Positions 54,801 through 64,000 of a stretch of 64,000 bases of DNA are shown piece by piece (position 1 is the first letter of the stretch; every line of letters begins with the position of its first letter). Made by a program: the position numbers and the translations under genes. The notes under the pieces were generated by a model that saw only the letters and a list, made by a program, of their open reading frames with translations, ran no database searches and was not told where the DNA came from. Source of the stretch: Nemopilema nomurai (taxonomy: Eukaryota; Cnidaria; Scyphozoa; Rhizostomeae; Rhizostomatidae). The stretch spans positions 2,419,238 to 2,483,237 of the forward strand of contig ML133420.1 of NCBI GenBank assembly GCA_003864495.1. The letters run 5' to 3'.

Positions 54801-56805
54801 GAGATTGGGCATCTTCTAATGGATCTATCCACTAAATGTGCCGAGTTTCTATCTCTATCAACCCAAATTCAGCCACTGGACAGTTATATGCCCAGCTATT
54901 TTACACTTAGTAGGACCTTTAGATCCATGGCCTCTCTCTGGGTGTAGGAGACATAACCACCGTTGTGAATTGCCGTTGCCTTTTTCGATTATTATTGTTG
55001 TTGGCAAATTTTCCTCCATCTTTCCACCTTTCAAAAAATGGTAGAAAGGAGGGTTCTCTTATTTTATTCAAACATAAACACATCAAGTGGGTTCCCTGTA
55101 GCAGAAGTAACTTGGCGGCGTCAGAATATCAGTATTTTCGGACAGTCAAGTGGGCTTAACTGAGCTACGATCTGCCATTATGGTTTTTATGGCGAGCAGC
55201 GTGTTTCGTGATAATGCTGCTACGCTGATATTACCATAGTAATCTGAGTTTCCCGATCTGCTATCTGTTTTGCTTAGAAGCACGTTTTTGTCAAGGATTA
55301 CTGCTAGGTAACTTCAAAGCTCGATATTGCGTTTGAGGGCAGTGCACCGAAGTGGTGATATTCAGCTCTTGTTTGTTTTAACGATCTTTGGGTCACACAA
55401 TTGTTGTTTGCTGCAAGGCTATCCAGATGAGGGGGCTAAGGGGTTATAACCCCCCTCCAATAATGTTAAATGCCCAAATGCGGGCCACTACAGAAATTCT
55501 TAGAGCAAATTAATGTTTTTGTCGAAAAATTGGGAGGAGAATGTCGTTCATTTTCAGTCAACTGCATCCACCCCCAGTCAGAGAATTCATTGCGCTTACA
55601 TTCTCCCATTTAAAAGGGGCTGATTTTATTTCGAAACGCCTTCTCCCTAAGCAAAGGAGTCAAGATGCAACACTGTTTAACTGCATGACTCATAGGCCAA
55701 AGTTTTACGTTAAAGCATTGCACACATCTTCCCCGGGGCTGCTCAAATTCTTTTGCAGGCTGTGGGAAATTGCTTGCCTATGGGCTTGTTAACTGTTTCT
55801 TTGCAATGTGGTAAAAAGTTGGTTTTTTAAGTAAGTATTGACAGAAGTCGCAACTGGAGGCACGGAAAATCCACATGTCAATTCGTGCAGTTATTTATTC
55901 TCATTCAGCATTGCGTGACAGAACCAGGGTTAACAACTATACCCAGTAGCGTTACCCCGTTAATTGGTGATGCCCAATTAACTTCATCTTACTCTGTGAG
56001 TTTTTTTAAACTCGCGATCTAGAGACACTTCTTAGCATAACTTTCAAAAAGTTTTCTGAAGATGCTGTCCACCATAAGTTGTGTCGCTTTATACAAATCA
56101 TATGAATTGCGTCGAGCCTTGTGGGTCATTCAATGTAAGCCCAAAATAATCCTCTGCTATGGAACTTTGATTTCGTGATTTCAAATTGTTCAAACTGTCA
56201 CGAAATTTCAAATATCTGTGGCAACATGAAAATATCTAACGAAAAAGAGCGTTTGGTATTTGCTGCGATCGTATACCTTCATAAGATTTCTTGTGATTTG
56301 CAAAACAAACGGCCAAATTTCTCAACTTTCGCGTTTTGTTTGCGCGAAATTATCTGGGTTTTTTGACAGGACATGTCCAAGCTAGGTTGAGGAAAAACAT
56401 GTGAGTCAGAAAACATTGCCAGATCCGTGTGTTTGCTCACGAAATAATTATTTGCCTTCGCAATGACGAATATTGTTGACCGGTTTGGCATCGGCAGAGT
56501 GCAATGTCCAATATTCACTTTGTTCTTTTACGGCGAATCTCATGTTTCAGCATAAAGCACTATTGGCAGCTAGCTATCTTCATTTACTTACGTTGTTCAT
56601 ATCTTTCATGTCACGCAACCTTCTGCATTGCGAAGGATGTGTTCGATGTATACCCGAGACCACGTGATACCTGAGGGCTGATCTGGTCCTTACCATTTAG
56701 ACGAATGACTTTTTATCACTAATCAATCATCATAATAATCAATCTTCATAATAATCAATCATGATCAATATCATCATCATCATCATCATCATCATTATCA
56801 TCATT

Positions 56806-56868
<63 letters not shown>

Positions 56869-59866
56869 GTGAACTACCATCGCCTTCATCATTATAATCA
56901 ACATTAATCATGATCAAAATCAATCATGATCAATCATCATTAGCATCATCAAGATCATCCTCAATCATCACTCATCATTCCATTGTCAACAATATCACCA
57001 ATCCCAAGCAACAACCCTTCATAATATTCTAAAGAGCATACATCAATATGATCCTCAAACGTATCATCAAATGACATCACGATAGTCGTGATTAGCATGG
57101 TACCAATCGGTTTATCAGACGACACTTGGATTTCCTCGATTCATAATTCATTCATTAATGAGCTTAATGAGGCCCTCCACTTAGCGCCTGAATGGTTGTC
57201 ATAACACTACCAGCTGTCTGACAAATTTGACATGTTTGCTCATATGACGTCATCATTAGTTGGTCTTGTAACGTCAGCAATAGCTGCACTGAAGTAGTCG
57301 TTCTACCTAGAACACATTCCCTTTAGAAGCATTTGTTTTGGCGAAAAACGTATTAAATAAATCTTTAGTTGTCTTCATATAAGTGGCAGAAAATTTCAGA
57401 GAAGCATGACGTAAGCACTTATTGACGAAGCAAGGCCCTCCAGTGAAGCGTGAACAAATTCCCTGCTAGTGCCACCTCCTTTGAGAGGCAGTCAAGTGGG
57501 TTCTTCTGTTTCACTATCGTTGAAAGCAAAACTTGCACCCATCAATGAAACATTTGCGAAAAGTATCCAGTTGAGACAATTCGATGCAATGAAAGAGAAA
57601 TGATGTACATTACGAGGCACTGATGAAGAATTGAAATGTTGTGACGCAAGAGCATGCAGATTAGAGCGTAGCTGGCCCATGTGACCTCGCCACAGGGAAA
57701 CGACCTCATCTATAAGTCTGCAACAGTCGATCCTTCCTTTGATACATAACTCTAAGTACCATGTAGAAGAGCACCATTTTCTTTTTAGAACCTTTTATTA
57801 CGGGTTGGTGAGATCACTGGGTTTCCACGAGGACATAACAAAACATGTTTAAAGAATGTTAATGGATTTTGATTGCCTAGAGGCAAGGTATTGTCTCAAC
57901 CGGTTCTGAATAATCAGTGTTATTGTCTGCTGCATACACTGTTTAGATCTGAGGTTTAGACTGGCTGTCAGATTACCTGAATCTGAACTTATCCTAATTG
58001 CTTTAGCCTGAATTGTCTATTGCCACGCTGGCCAAGTAACCAGTCACTGCAATTAGGCGCTTAAACAAATCGCAGATCAGTTTGGTTGGGTCGACTCTGT
58101 GTATGCTTTTTGCCTTTCCCATCACTGGTGTTTGTTCGTTACCAATAGATATAATATCAAGTTTCGGACAATACCACTTTAGATAGCAGTCACCTTCTCG
58201 CCTATTTTAGATAACATTTTCGGTGGAGTTTTTATTGTACAAGAAGACACGTCATGTTCTGTCATTTTGATTGAATTTCCATTCAGGTTATCATTATCTT
58301 TACTCTTTTAAATATTTATATTTATTGACTGAATTTTCTCATTATTTCATGGTGTTGTCAGAGAATTTCCATGTGCTTGTTATTTGTGTGTTCCCAGAGT
58401 TTCTGCGGTTTTCCGTTGTTTTGAAACCACTTCAAAAGACTAATTAGCCAGTTTAAGGATCAATCGTAATATTGCCGTAATTTGTAATTGGTAGTGGTAA
58501 CGGGATTTCGACAGTCTTTGATCGGATGGAAAACAAAAATTCAAGGAGCTTTTTCGACGTTAGTATTGCACTGGGAATCTGCTTCTCACGGATGCAAGAC
58601 CTCTGCTGCTCCTCCTCACTGCCTGGAAAAGCTGCTGCGTAGGCCACTCTCATTTACTCACTGACTCTAAGCCCAGTTGCTCGCAAACTGTTCAACTGAA
58701 AATGATTCTTTGTGTTTTATGTAGGATTGTAGAGATTGACACTCTAATGTTAGGCCTACAATGTGAGACTTGAGCAGAGCGAGAGTACTGCGCATCAATT
58801 TAAGCCACTGCGCATCAATATGTCATAAACTATATACAAAACATGTTTGCAAAAGAAGCAATACACGCGAAGCGTAGAAACTGTAAAAAACATTAGCTAT
58901 CTACCTATCACGAATACATTAGGTACCTACCTATCACGGTTAAGCTGTGGGTTCCGACTAGGGTCCAGGCTATGTCAAGGTCCAGGCTATGTAAAGGTCC
59001 AGGCTACGTGAAGGTCCAGGCTACGTAAAGGTCCAGGCTACGTAATGGTCCAGGCTACACTAGAGTCCAGGCTACGTAAAGGTCCAGGCTACGTAAAGGT
59101 CCAGGCTACGTAAAGGTCCAGGCTACGTAAAGGTCCAGGCTACGCTAGGGTCCAGGCTACGTCAGGGTCCAGGCTACGTAAAGGTCCAGGCTAAGTTCGG
59201 GTCCAGGCCACATTCGGGCCCAGGCCACACTAGGGTCCTGGCTACGTTTGGGGCCAATTCTAGAGTCAAAGATTCCAGTACTTGTTACTCATCAAGTGGG
59301 CCTAGCTTAAAAGTGTTTGCAGTACCATCCAGGCCCATAGGCGTCCCATCTACTCAGCCTATATACTGTACACGCATTTGCGCCTCTGCAGAACGCTATA
59401 ACGTGCTTTTGCTTCATTTGCAGGACCGTCCAACCTCACTTACCCGTCGCAGCAACACCCGCTGGTCCTGTTCACCGACACGAATTTCGCTGGTGCCGCG
59501 ACGCACGTTAAGCCTGACGAATATAAGGTATTCGCGGCCAATCGCAGGTATGCTCGTGAGATTTACTTCAAGTCGCTGCGTGTCTTATTCAACCGCACGA
59601 TTACTTTCGCACGGAACATTGTCTTTCCGACAAACTTCTACAACGGCAATGATATCGAGGACATCGAAGAATTCATGAAGGCCAACACCCAAACTGCCAA
59701 CACGCTCTGGTTCAACTACGAATCAAGCATCGAAGCGGATTTTGCCGTCAAAGTCGACGGGAACGCGCGGTGTGACAACTGCAGCTCGGTCGGGGGAGTT
59801 TGCTACACCGGCTTTTGTAACTGCATGACTGGGTACACCGGGGTTAACTGTGACACACCCGTTTAA
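48821..59866 (+). CDS. Predicted extracellular glycoprotein: two [beta-gamma-crystallin-like + EGF-like] units (five exons)
   Basis: Coding exons: 48821-48943, 50053-50161, 50294-50617, 52758-52916, 59424-59866. All have GT-AG borders, phases agree, and the product is 385 aa. Exon 1 gives a basic N-terminus, then a hydrophobic stretch (LNAAVFILILCVV, residues 28-40): either a signal peptide or a type II signal anchor. Exon 2 is a linker. Unit 1 is residues 87-239 and unit 2 is 250-385. Each has an 'ILF.D.N' strand and a 'S..VL...VTF' strand resembling a Greek-key crystallin motif, then 'W......S......F.VKV', then a six-cysteine EGF-like module. Nine N-X-S/T sequons fit an exported glycoprotein. 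I recognise no named family with this layout; function is unknown, with adhesion, matrix or Ca2+ binding being inferences. Exon 1 is the least certain part. Confidence 0.75.
48944..52757 (+). other. Introns 1-3 of the crystallin/EGF gene
   Basis: Introns at 48944-50052, 50162-50293 and 50618-52757. They are AT-rich with no recognisable gene or element; short open frames in them show no family features. Confidence 0.5.
50294..52916 (+). other. Unit 1 of the crystallin/EGF protein (exons 3-4)
   Basis: Exon 3 (residues 78-185): PAILFKDLNYNNCSSSGFY (87-105), RAGHYHTW, then MRFSSMLVLPGHNVTFKA (128-145). The second part resembles the 'NSIRV..G..V.LYE' strand of beta-gamma-crystallins. Exon 4 (187-238): WLHWDTSFFVKVES, then an EGF-like module with cysteines at 211, 214, 219, 225, 227 and 236, including KCECAPGYSGPSC. 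Extra cysteines at 99, 117, 146 and 147 are absent from unit 2. Confidence 0.65.
53249..53365 (+). repeat. 29-bp tandem repeat, about four units
   Basis: Unit 'aagttatgtctcaggtttct' plus 'catactttc', with the middle two copies identical and the outer ones diverged. Confidence 0.8.
56767..56869 (+). repeat. (ATC)n microsatellite
   Basis: About 34 ATC units with two ATT interruptions, inside a wider AATC/ATC-rich zone from 56720 to 56990. Confidence 0.9.
58960..59251 (+). repeat. 17-bp minisatellite, about 17 units
   Basis: Unit 'gtccaggctacgtaaag' with variants ending 'ctagg', 'gtcag', 'ttcgg'. Diverged units sit at both ends and identical ones in the middle. It lies about 170 bp upstream of the terminal exon acceptor. 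Confidence 0.9.
59424..59866 (+). other. Unit 2 of the crystallin/EGF protein (terminal exon)
   Basis: A single exon carries the whole second unit: LVLFTDTNFAGAATHVKPDE (252-271), KSLRVLFNRTITFA (288-301), LWFNYESSIEADFAVKVD (333-350), then an EGF-like module with cysteines at 355, 358, 365, 370, 372 and 381 (FCNCMTGYTGVNC). It aligns with unit 1 along its length with a similar Cys order. Codon usage is visibly richer in G/C at third positions than in exons 3-4. Stop TAA at 59864-59866. Confidence 0.7.
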
Positions 59867-60490
59867 CTTGTTCAATCAACAACAATGTTTTGTATGCACG
59901 TGCATTTCATATAACGCAGCAGTTTTGTGAAGCGGGTTTGCGGTCAGCGTGAGCGGCGCGCGGACAGAATTAAGCGGCTCGCGGGCAGATTTAAGCCTGC
60001 TAGCGGCCGTTTTAAACATATAAAGAACCTCGTTTCGCTTAATAGCTTCTTGACTTAGTATTCTGTAGCAAAGCACCGTCATTTTTGTTGTGGCCTAAGA
60101 ACCCAATTAATTGATTCCGAGTGGCAGTTTGGCGGGTCTTTGCACTTACGGAAGCAATGGCTTTTGAAAGTTTCTACAGAGGTATCAACCCTCGTTCGTG
60201 CAGTGAATACCTTGTGATTATGATGGGTGAATACGGAATGATAAGTGAGCCACTGCCTCCCTGAAGAGTTTATCGCGAAGTTTTACCAACAGTGTGGTTT
60301 TCAAAGAGAGAGTTTGAGGATCTGCTACTGTATTCCTGTGGAGTTTATTCGATCTGCAATCTTCTTTCCTATTCTCGTCAATCTCCTTGGTGCGGGGACG
60401 TCATTCTTGAACTTGAGTGCCTATCCTTTGACCGCTGCGCTGGCGCATTTAGGACTTTTCATCATTAAGTTATAACGCTAACATTAAATG
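59867..60490 (+). other. 3' flank of the crystallin/EGF gene
   Basis: Contains a GC-rich short imperfect tandem repeat at about 59950-60015 (units around 'agcggctcgcgggcagattt'). No gene or clear polyadenylation signal seen. Confidence 0.4.
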
Positions 60491-60653
60491 GAATGGAAGC
60501 ATATTTAAGTGGCTTCAGGCTAGCAAGCTTTAACTGTCAATCAAGCATCAACCAATCACGTGTGTTCATCTCACGTGGTCACTGTCACTGTACATTACGC
60601 GGGAGACACCTCCCAATCTACTTCACGTGATCTGTTACAGTGTGACTACACTG
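60491..60653 (-). repeat. E-box-rich dispersed repeat, copy 2
   Basis: Reverse-complement match to 39507-39672. Contains three CACGTG E-boxes and a CCAAT box (ACCAATCACGTG). About 450-600 bp downstream of an unrelated gene, so it is not a gene-family feature. Confidence 0.65.
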
Positions 60654-63430
60654 TTCAGGCCTTGAACTAACTAACTACTTTGAGAATATGCCCAATATAT
60701 GTTTCTATTCCCTTTAAGTGTTAGTGAACCAGGGTATCTTACCCTACCAGAGAAGGACTACAACTCTGGTTATAACTAGTTATAGAGTGTTTGTTAATAT
60801 AACCTGTCATGTGTCATGTTGATCGATGGTGTAAATATTTTTTCATGACAAATAGTGGATTTGCTTGTTTGGTTGACAAAAAGAGCTATTTTCGTTGCCT
60901 CTACTGCTAGCAGTTCTTGCTTTGCGAACGAGTACTTTTGAGGTCAGCTTGTTTCGCCTTGATCTAACAGAATTTGGAATACAAGCTTGTTTAGGATTAT
61001 CTATCATCTGTTAACGAGGGATTACTACATGGTGCATTAATCATGTTGTTTATATTCCGAAGTAGTGCATGAATGTTTAATCTTATGAATTTTAACCATT
61101 ACTTAAGCTGTTTGTAGTTTGATTAGCAAACAGCAAAACAACAGGATGGTCGCTTTATGCATCTACTTACAGAAATACCTTTTCGTTCAAAAGAAACACC
61201 ACCTTGGGGAAGGTGAAAACTGGGCTTGACGAGATTCGAATGCAAGGCGCAAGGTCGAATACCCAAAGAACATCCTTTATGGCATTCAAACTTGTAATGT
61301 GCGAAGTTAGTGAAAGCTTAAAGAAAGGTTTACAATTTGGGGATTCGTCATTTCAATGAATCTGCTTTTTTAAGAAGCTTTTTCAAGCTTAAAGTTGATC
61401 ATCTACAAGTGTATTTATGCCTGTGATTGCTAAGCGAGTTTCGATTATTACAACCGATATTGGTATGTAGCGAACTGCGGGTCGATGTTATCTGTCAAAA
61501 ACAACTTGTGCAAGAAAGTCAAGAGTCAAGTATAGTGGTAATGTGAATCCCACACTTTAATATGTCCAAATGCCATCAAGATAGGAGTACATGAATAAGA
61601 TTCGAATCCAGATCTGATTGCTTAAGAATCCCTTCTAATGGACTTTGTTTGAACTTTGTGGAAGTATAAATCGCGCTGCATTTGCCTGTCTGCACCTCTT
61701 GACAATGCAGCACCACCCATAATCCAACCCCTATACCCCAACCCCTGTTACACCCCATACACCAGCAACGCCCATCAAAGTATCAAGTAATGTCATTGTA
61801 GCAGCAATATGAGCTCAGAAGAGAGTGACCTCCATGGTGGCGAAGAGCCGAGAAATGTAATAAATCATGGTAGCAGTTTGCAGCTGTAAATACTGTTTCC
61901 GCATATGCATCACACCGGCTCTTTTACAAAACAAGATTTATTACTTGGACCACTTCAGGCTTAATTCTGCCTTCAAACGACCTGGCGCGTGTGAAATCCT
62001 GCAAAGTACAGGTCACTGGTAACTTGATACTTCTGTTGAGTATCACACTATTGTAAAGGCAGTAGGGTTTCGGAAGCCAAGGCGGATGGGTCTTTATAGC
62101 TGTCCAGAGCAAACAGGCACGCCCAAACATCAGCCTCTCCATTGGCTTTTCGCCGCAGCGATCGTGAAATATTAAAAAATACAGATACTGGTTAGATGGA
62201 TTGTACAGAAGGTCAACTTTGCCCTCAAGCTGCCATTGTTTCTAGAGAGATATTTACTTTTATCTGCCAGATATAGGGCCTATATAGTGCACAATGCTAT
62301 TTAATGTAAATGGCAGGATCAGTGAGTAATCTATATCAGAAATTATTAATAGGAGGCGGACAATTGCGGTTTTGGAAACTCTGTTTTTTAGCACTACATT
62401 GATGCACACAATGCAAAGTTTAAAAGGAGTCCAGTTTAATGAAATATATATCGGAGAAAAACACTGTATAGAAATGTTATGTCAATAAATTAACACCAGT
62501 GTTTACAAAAGACCGAACTACTGCTTGCTGGGTACTCAGTTGTCAACGTTGCCCAGAAGTAGCTATTTCTCTTGAACTTCCAATATTTTGGACGCCCCTA
62601 AAGATAATTAAAATTGATTGAAAGTTCAAGGGGTTAGTTTCCCACAGGTACAGGTTTAAATATCCAAGCCAAACCATTGTTTTTCAGAGCTAGTTGTCTG
62701 CGATATCTGAATGATAATATCGAACAGTTTGATTGACATGTATCACGTGTTTGAAATAATATTAATAGCAGTACAAGTTACAATCAGGCTAATTGCGAGA
62801 GATGCGTTGGTAATTAGAACAAGGATTGTGGGCTTTTGTGTGAAGGTCAGATAGATGTTTTGGAACAATTTCGTTGCAGATAATTGTAAATGTTAAGCTA
62901 TGGAAAGACGATTTGGACAACCAGCAATTTTGGCGTTTAGAATTAGGAAAAAAATATTTTATGGAGGGGAGGTTAAAGATTTTGTAGCTTTGCAATCAAG
63001 AGAGTTTCTAGCTCTTAACTCGTGTGTGAAAAATGATGCCGAAATTTCGCGGTTTTTTTAGAATTTTGAACATTTTTATAGCTTGTGTCAGCAAGTAAGT
63101 TTTGCAAAGTTGTTATTATTTTGATCTTTTCTTATTCTTTTGTAACTGAGAGTTGTTTAAAACCATTCAAAGTTAGTCAAAATGCTTGAAATCAAGGTTT
63201 TTTAAAATCAAATACATGATATTAGACAAGAACTCTAAATAGGCACCTGTCACTTGTTTTATGAAGAGAGCCAAACTCACTTTTAAGATGCTGAAACTAC
63301 AAATATTTTTCAATTGTTTTTAATTATTGAAAAAAATATCGACTCCTTATACTCTTTTAGACACTAAAATCTATCTTCGATTGAAAATTTAACTGACAAG
63401 TCATCAAACGTTTCTAAACGAATAGCCACT
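60654..63430. other. Noncoding stretch 60.7-63.4 kb
   Basis: AT-rich; nothing supported. A C-rich tract with ACCCC repeats lies at about 61710-61765. Confidence 0.4.
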
Positions 63431-63459
63431 TAAAAGGAAACACGTGGTATCTGACCGGC

Positions 63460-63831
63460 TACTTAAAGATGACGTCACTTTTTAATTTCAGTTTTATTGT
63501 TGCAAACGAAATCGTGTTGCAAAAGACGTCAGACGAATTCGTCATATTAAGAAAACATCTTTGCACGTTGCCTCACGGGCTATAGCGTGATTCGAAGAAA
63601 CTTTGTGTAAACAAACATATGGTGTAAAAACCTTTCTACCTATTCACGTGCTGTCTTTGGCTATGAATTATTCAGAAAAAACTCTATTTAAGCATTTGTC
63701 TGGATCAACAGCCACCTGCTATTGTGAATTGACCAGCGGACTGGAAGTCGATTGCCAGCGAACGGACGTCCAGGCACTGTTGGGGCCAGCCCGCCACGTC
63801 ATACGTGAGGTAATGCGTCTTCCTGGCCTAT
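63460..63831 (+). promoter_or_regulatory. Candidate promoter and first exon of a gene beyond the right edge
   Basis: In order: perfect TGACGTCA (63470-63477), AGACGTCA (about 63526), CACGTG (about 63646), and a TATA-like CTATTTAAG (about 63682). About 30 bases after that a GC-richer stretch runs to a good 5' splice site, GTGAG/GTAATG at 63831. No clear start codon is visible, so the exon would be 5' UTR. Order and spacing suit an animal promoter, but this is motif-level evidence. Confidence 0.3.
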
Positions 63832-64000
63832 TCAATCCAACCCAGAGGCCGGGTCACGCAATTTCGCGCCAGGTTGTTTTTCGAAATTGGGCGTGGAATT
63901 GCAGCAGTATGCGATTCTGCGAAGAAACCTCAAGAGCGTCACTATTTGAATGCTCCATTCTGCTTACTTGTGGGTTGCCAGTTCAGAAAATACCAGATGG

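Larger units (their letters stand above)
52917..59423 (+). other. Intron 4 of the crystallin/EGF gene (6.5 kb)
   Basis: The largest intron of the window. It holds a 29-bp repeat (53249-53365), an (ATC)n microsatellite (56767-56869), a TGACGTCA palindrome (57245-57252) and a 17-bp minisatellite (58960-59251). No nested gene is supported. Confidence 0.5.

Overview
This window is nuclear DNA from an invertebrate animal. The evidence is GT-AG introns in every conserved gene, an AT-rich background, metazoan families (TAO kinase, dCTPP1, SRR1-like), a Penelope-like retroelement remnant, MITE-like elements and many micro- and minisatellites. I infer a cnidarian, probably an anthozoan; that rests on protein flavour and repeat content and was not tested by a search.

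Layout. (1) 1-4625: the 3' part of an SRR1-like gene (+); two exons are recognisable. (2) 6532-9340: a complete five-exon dCTP pyrophosphatase 1 gene (+), 146 aa, with a short uORF overlapping its start codon. (3) 10.3-18.4 kb: an accessory, repeat-rich block. It holds a decayed Penelope-like element, a MITE-like element, two intact single-exon class I methyltransferase genes (-) of exactly equal length, a truncated third copy, a decayed non-LTR reverse transcriptase and a possible terminal exon of an unknown minus-strand gene. (4) 18.4-27.2 kb: no convincing coding sequence; a possible TAOK promoter lies near 24.3 kb. (5) 27281-46347: a complete TAO-family kinase gene (+) rebuilt from 20 coding exons with consistent phases, 913 aa. 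Its introns hold several tandem arrays, including 1.7 kb of a 27-bp unit and 0.95 kb of a 12-bp unit. Both begin at or close to a 5' splice site. (6) 48821-59866: a five-exon gene (+) for a 385-aa secreted or type II membrane glycoprotein built of two units, each a beta-gamma-crystallin-like segment followed by an EGF-like module. I do not know a named gene with this layout. (7) 59867-64000: mostly noncoding, with a possible promoter and first exon at the right edge.

The genes do not form a pathway: dCTPP1 cleans the dNTP pool, TAOK is a MAP3K-type kinase, and the others are a transferase pair, an SRR1-domain protein and an extracellular protein. The most interesting signals are the crystallin/EGF gene, the in-frame open tandem arrays in TAOK introns, uneven similarity between the methyltransferase copies that suggests gene conversion, an E-box-rich dispersed repeat, and an excess of perfect TGACGTCA palindromes.
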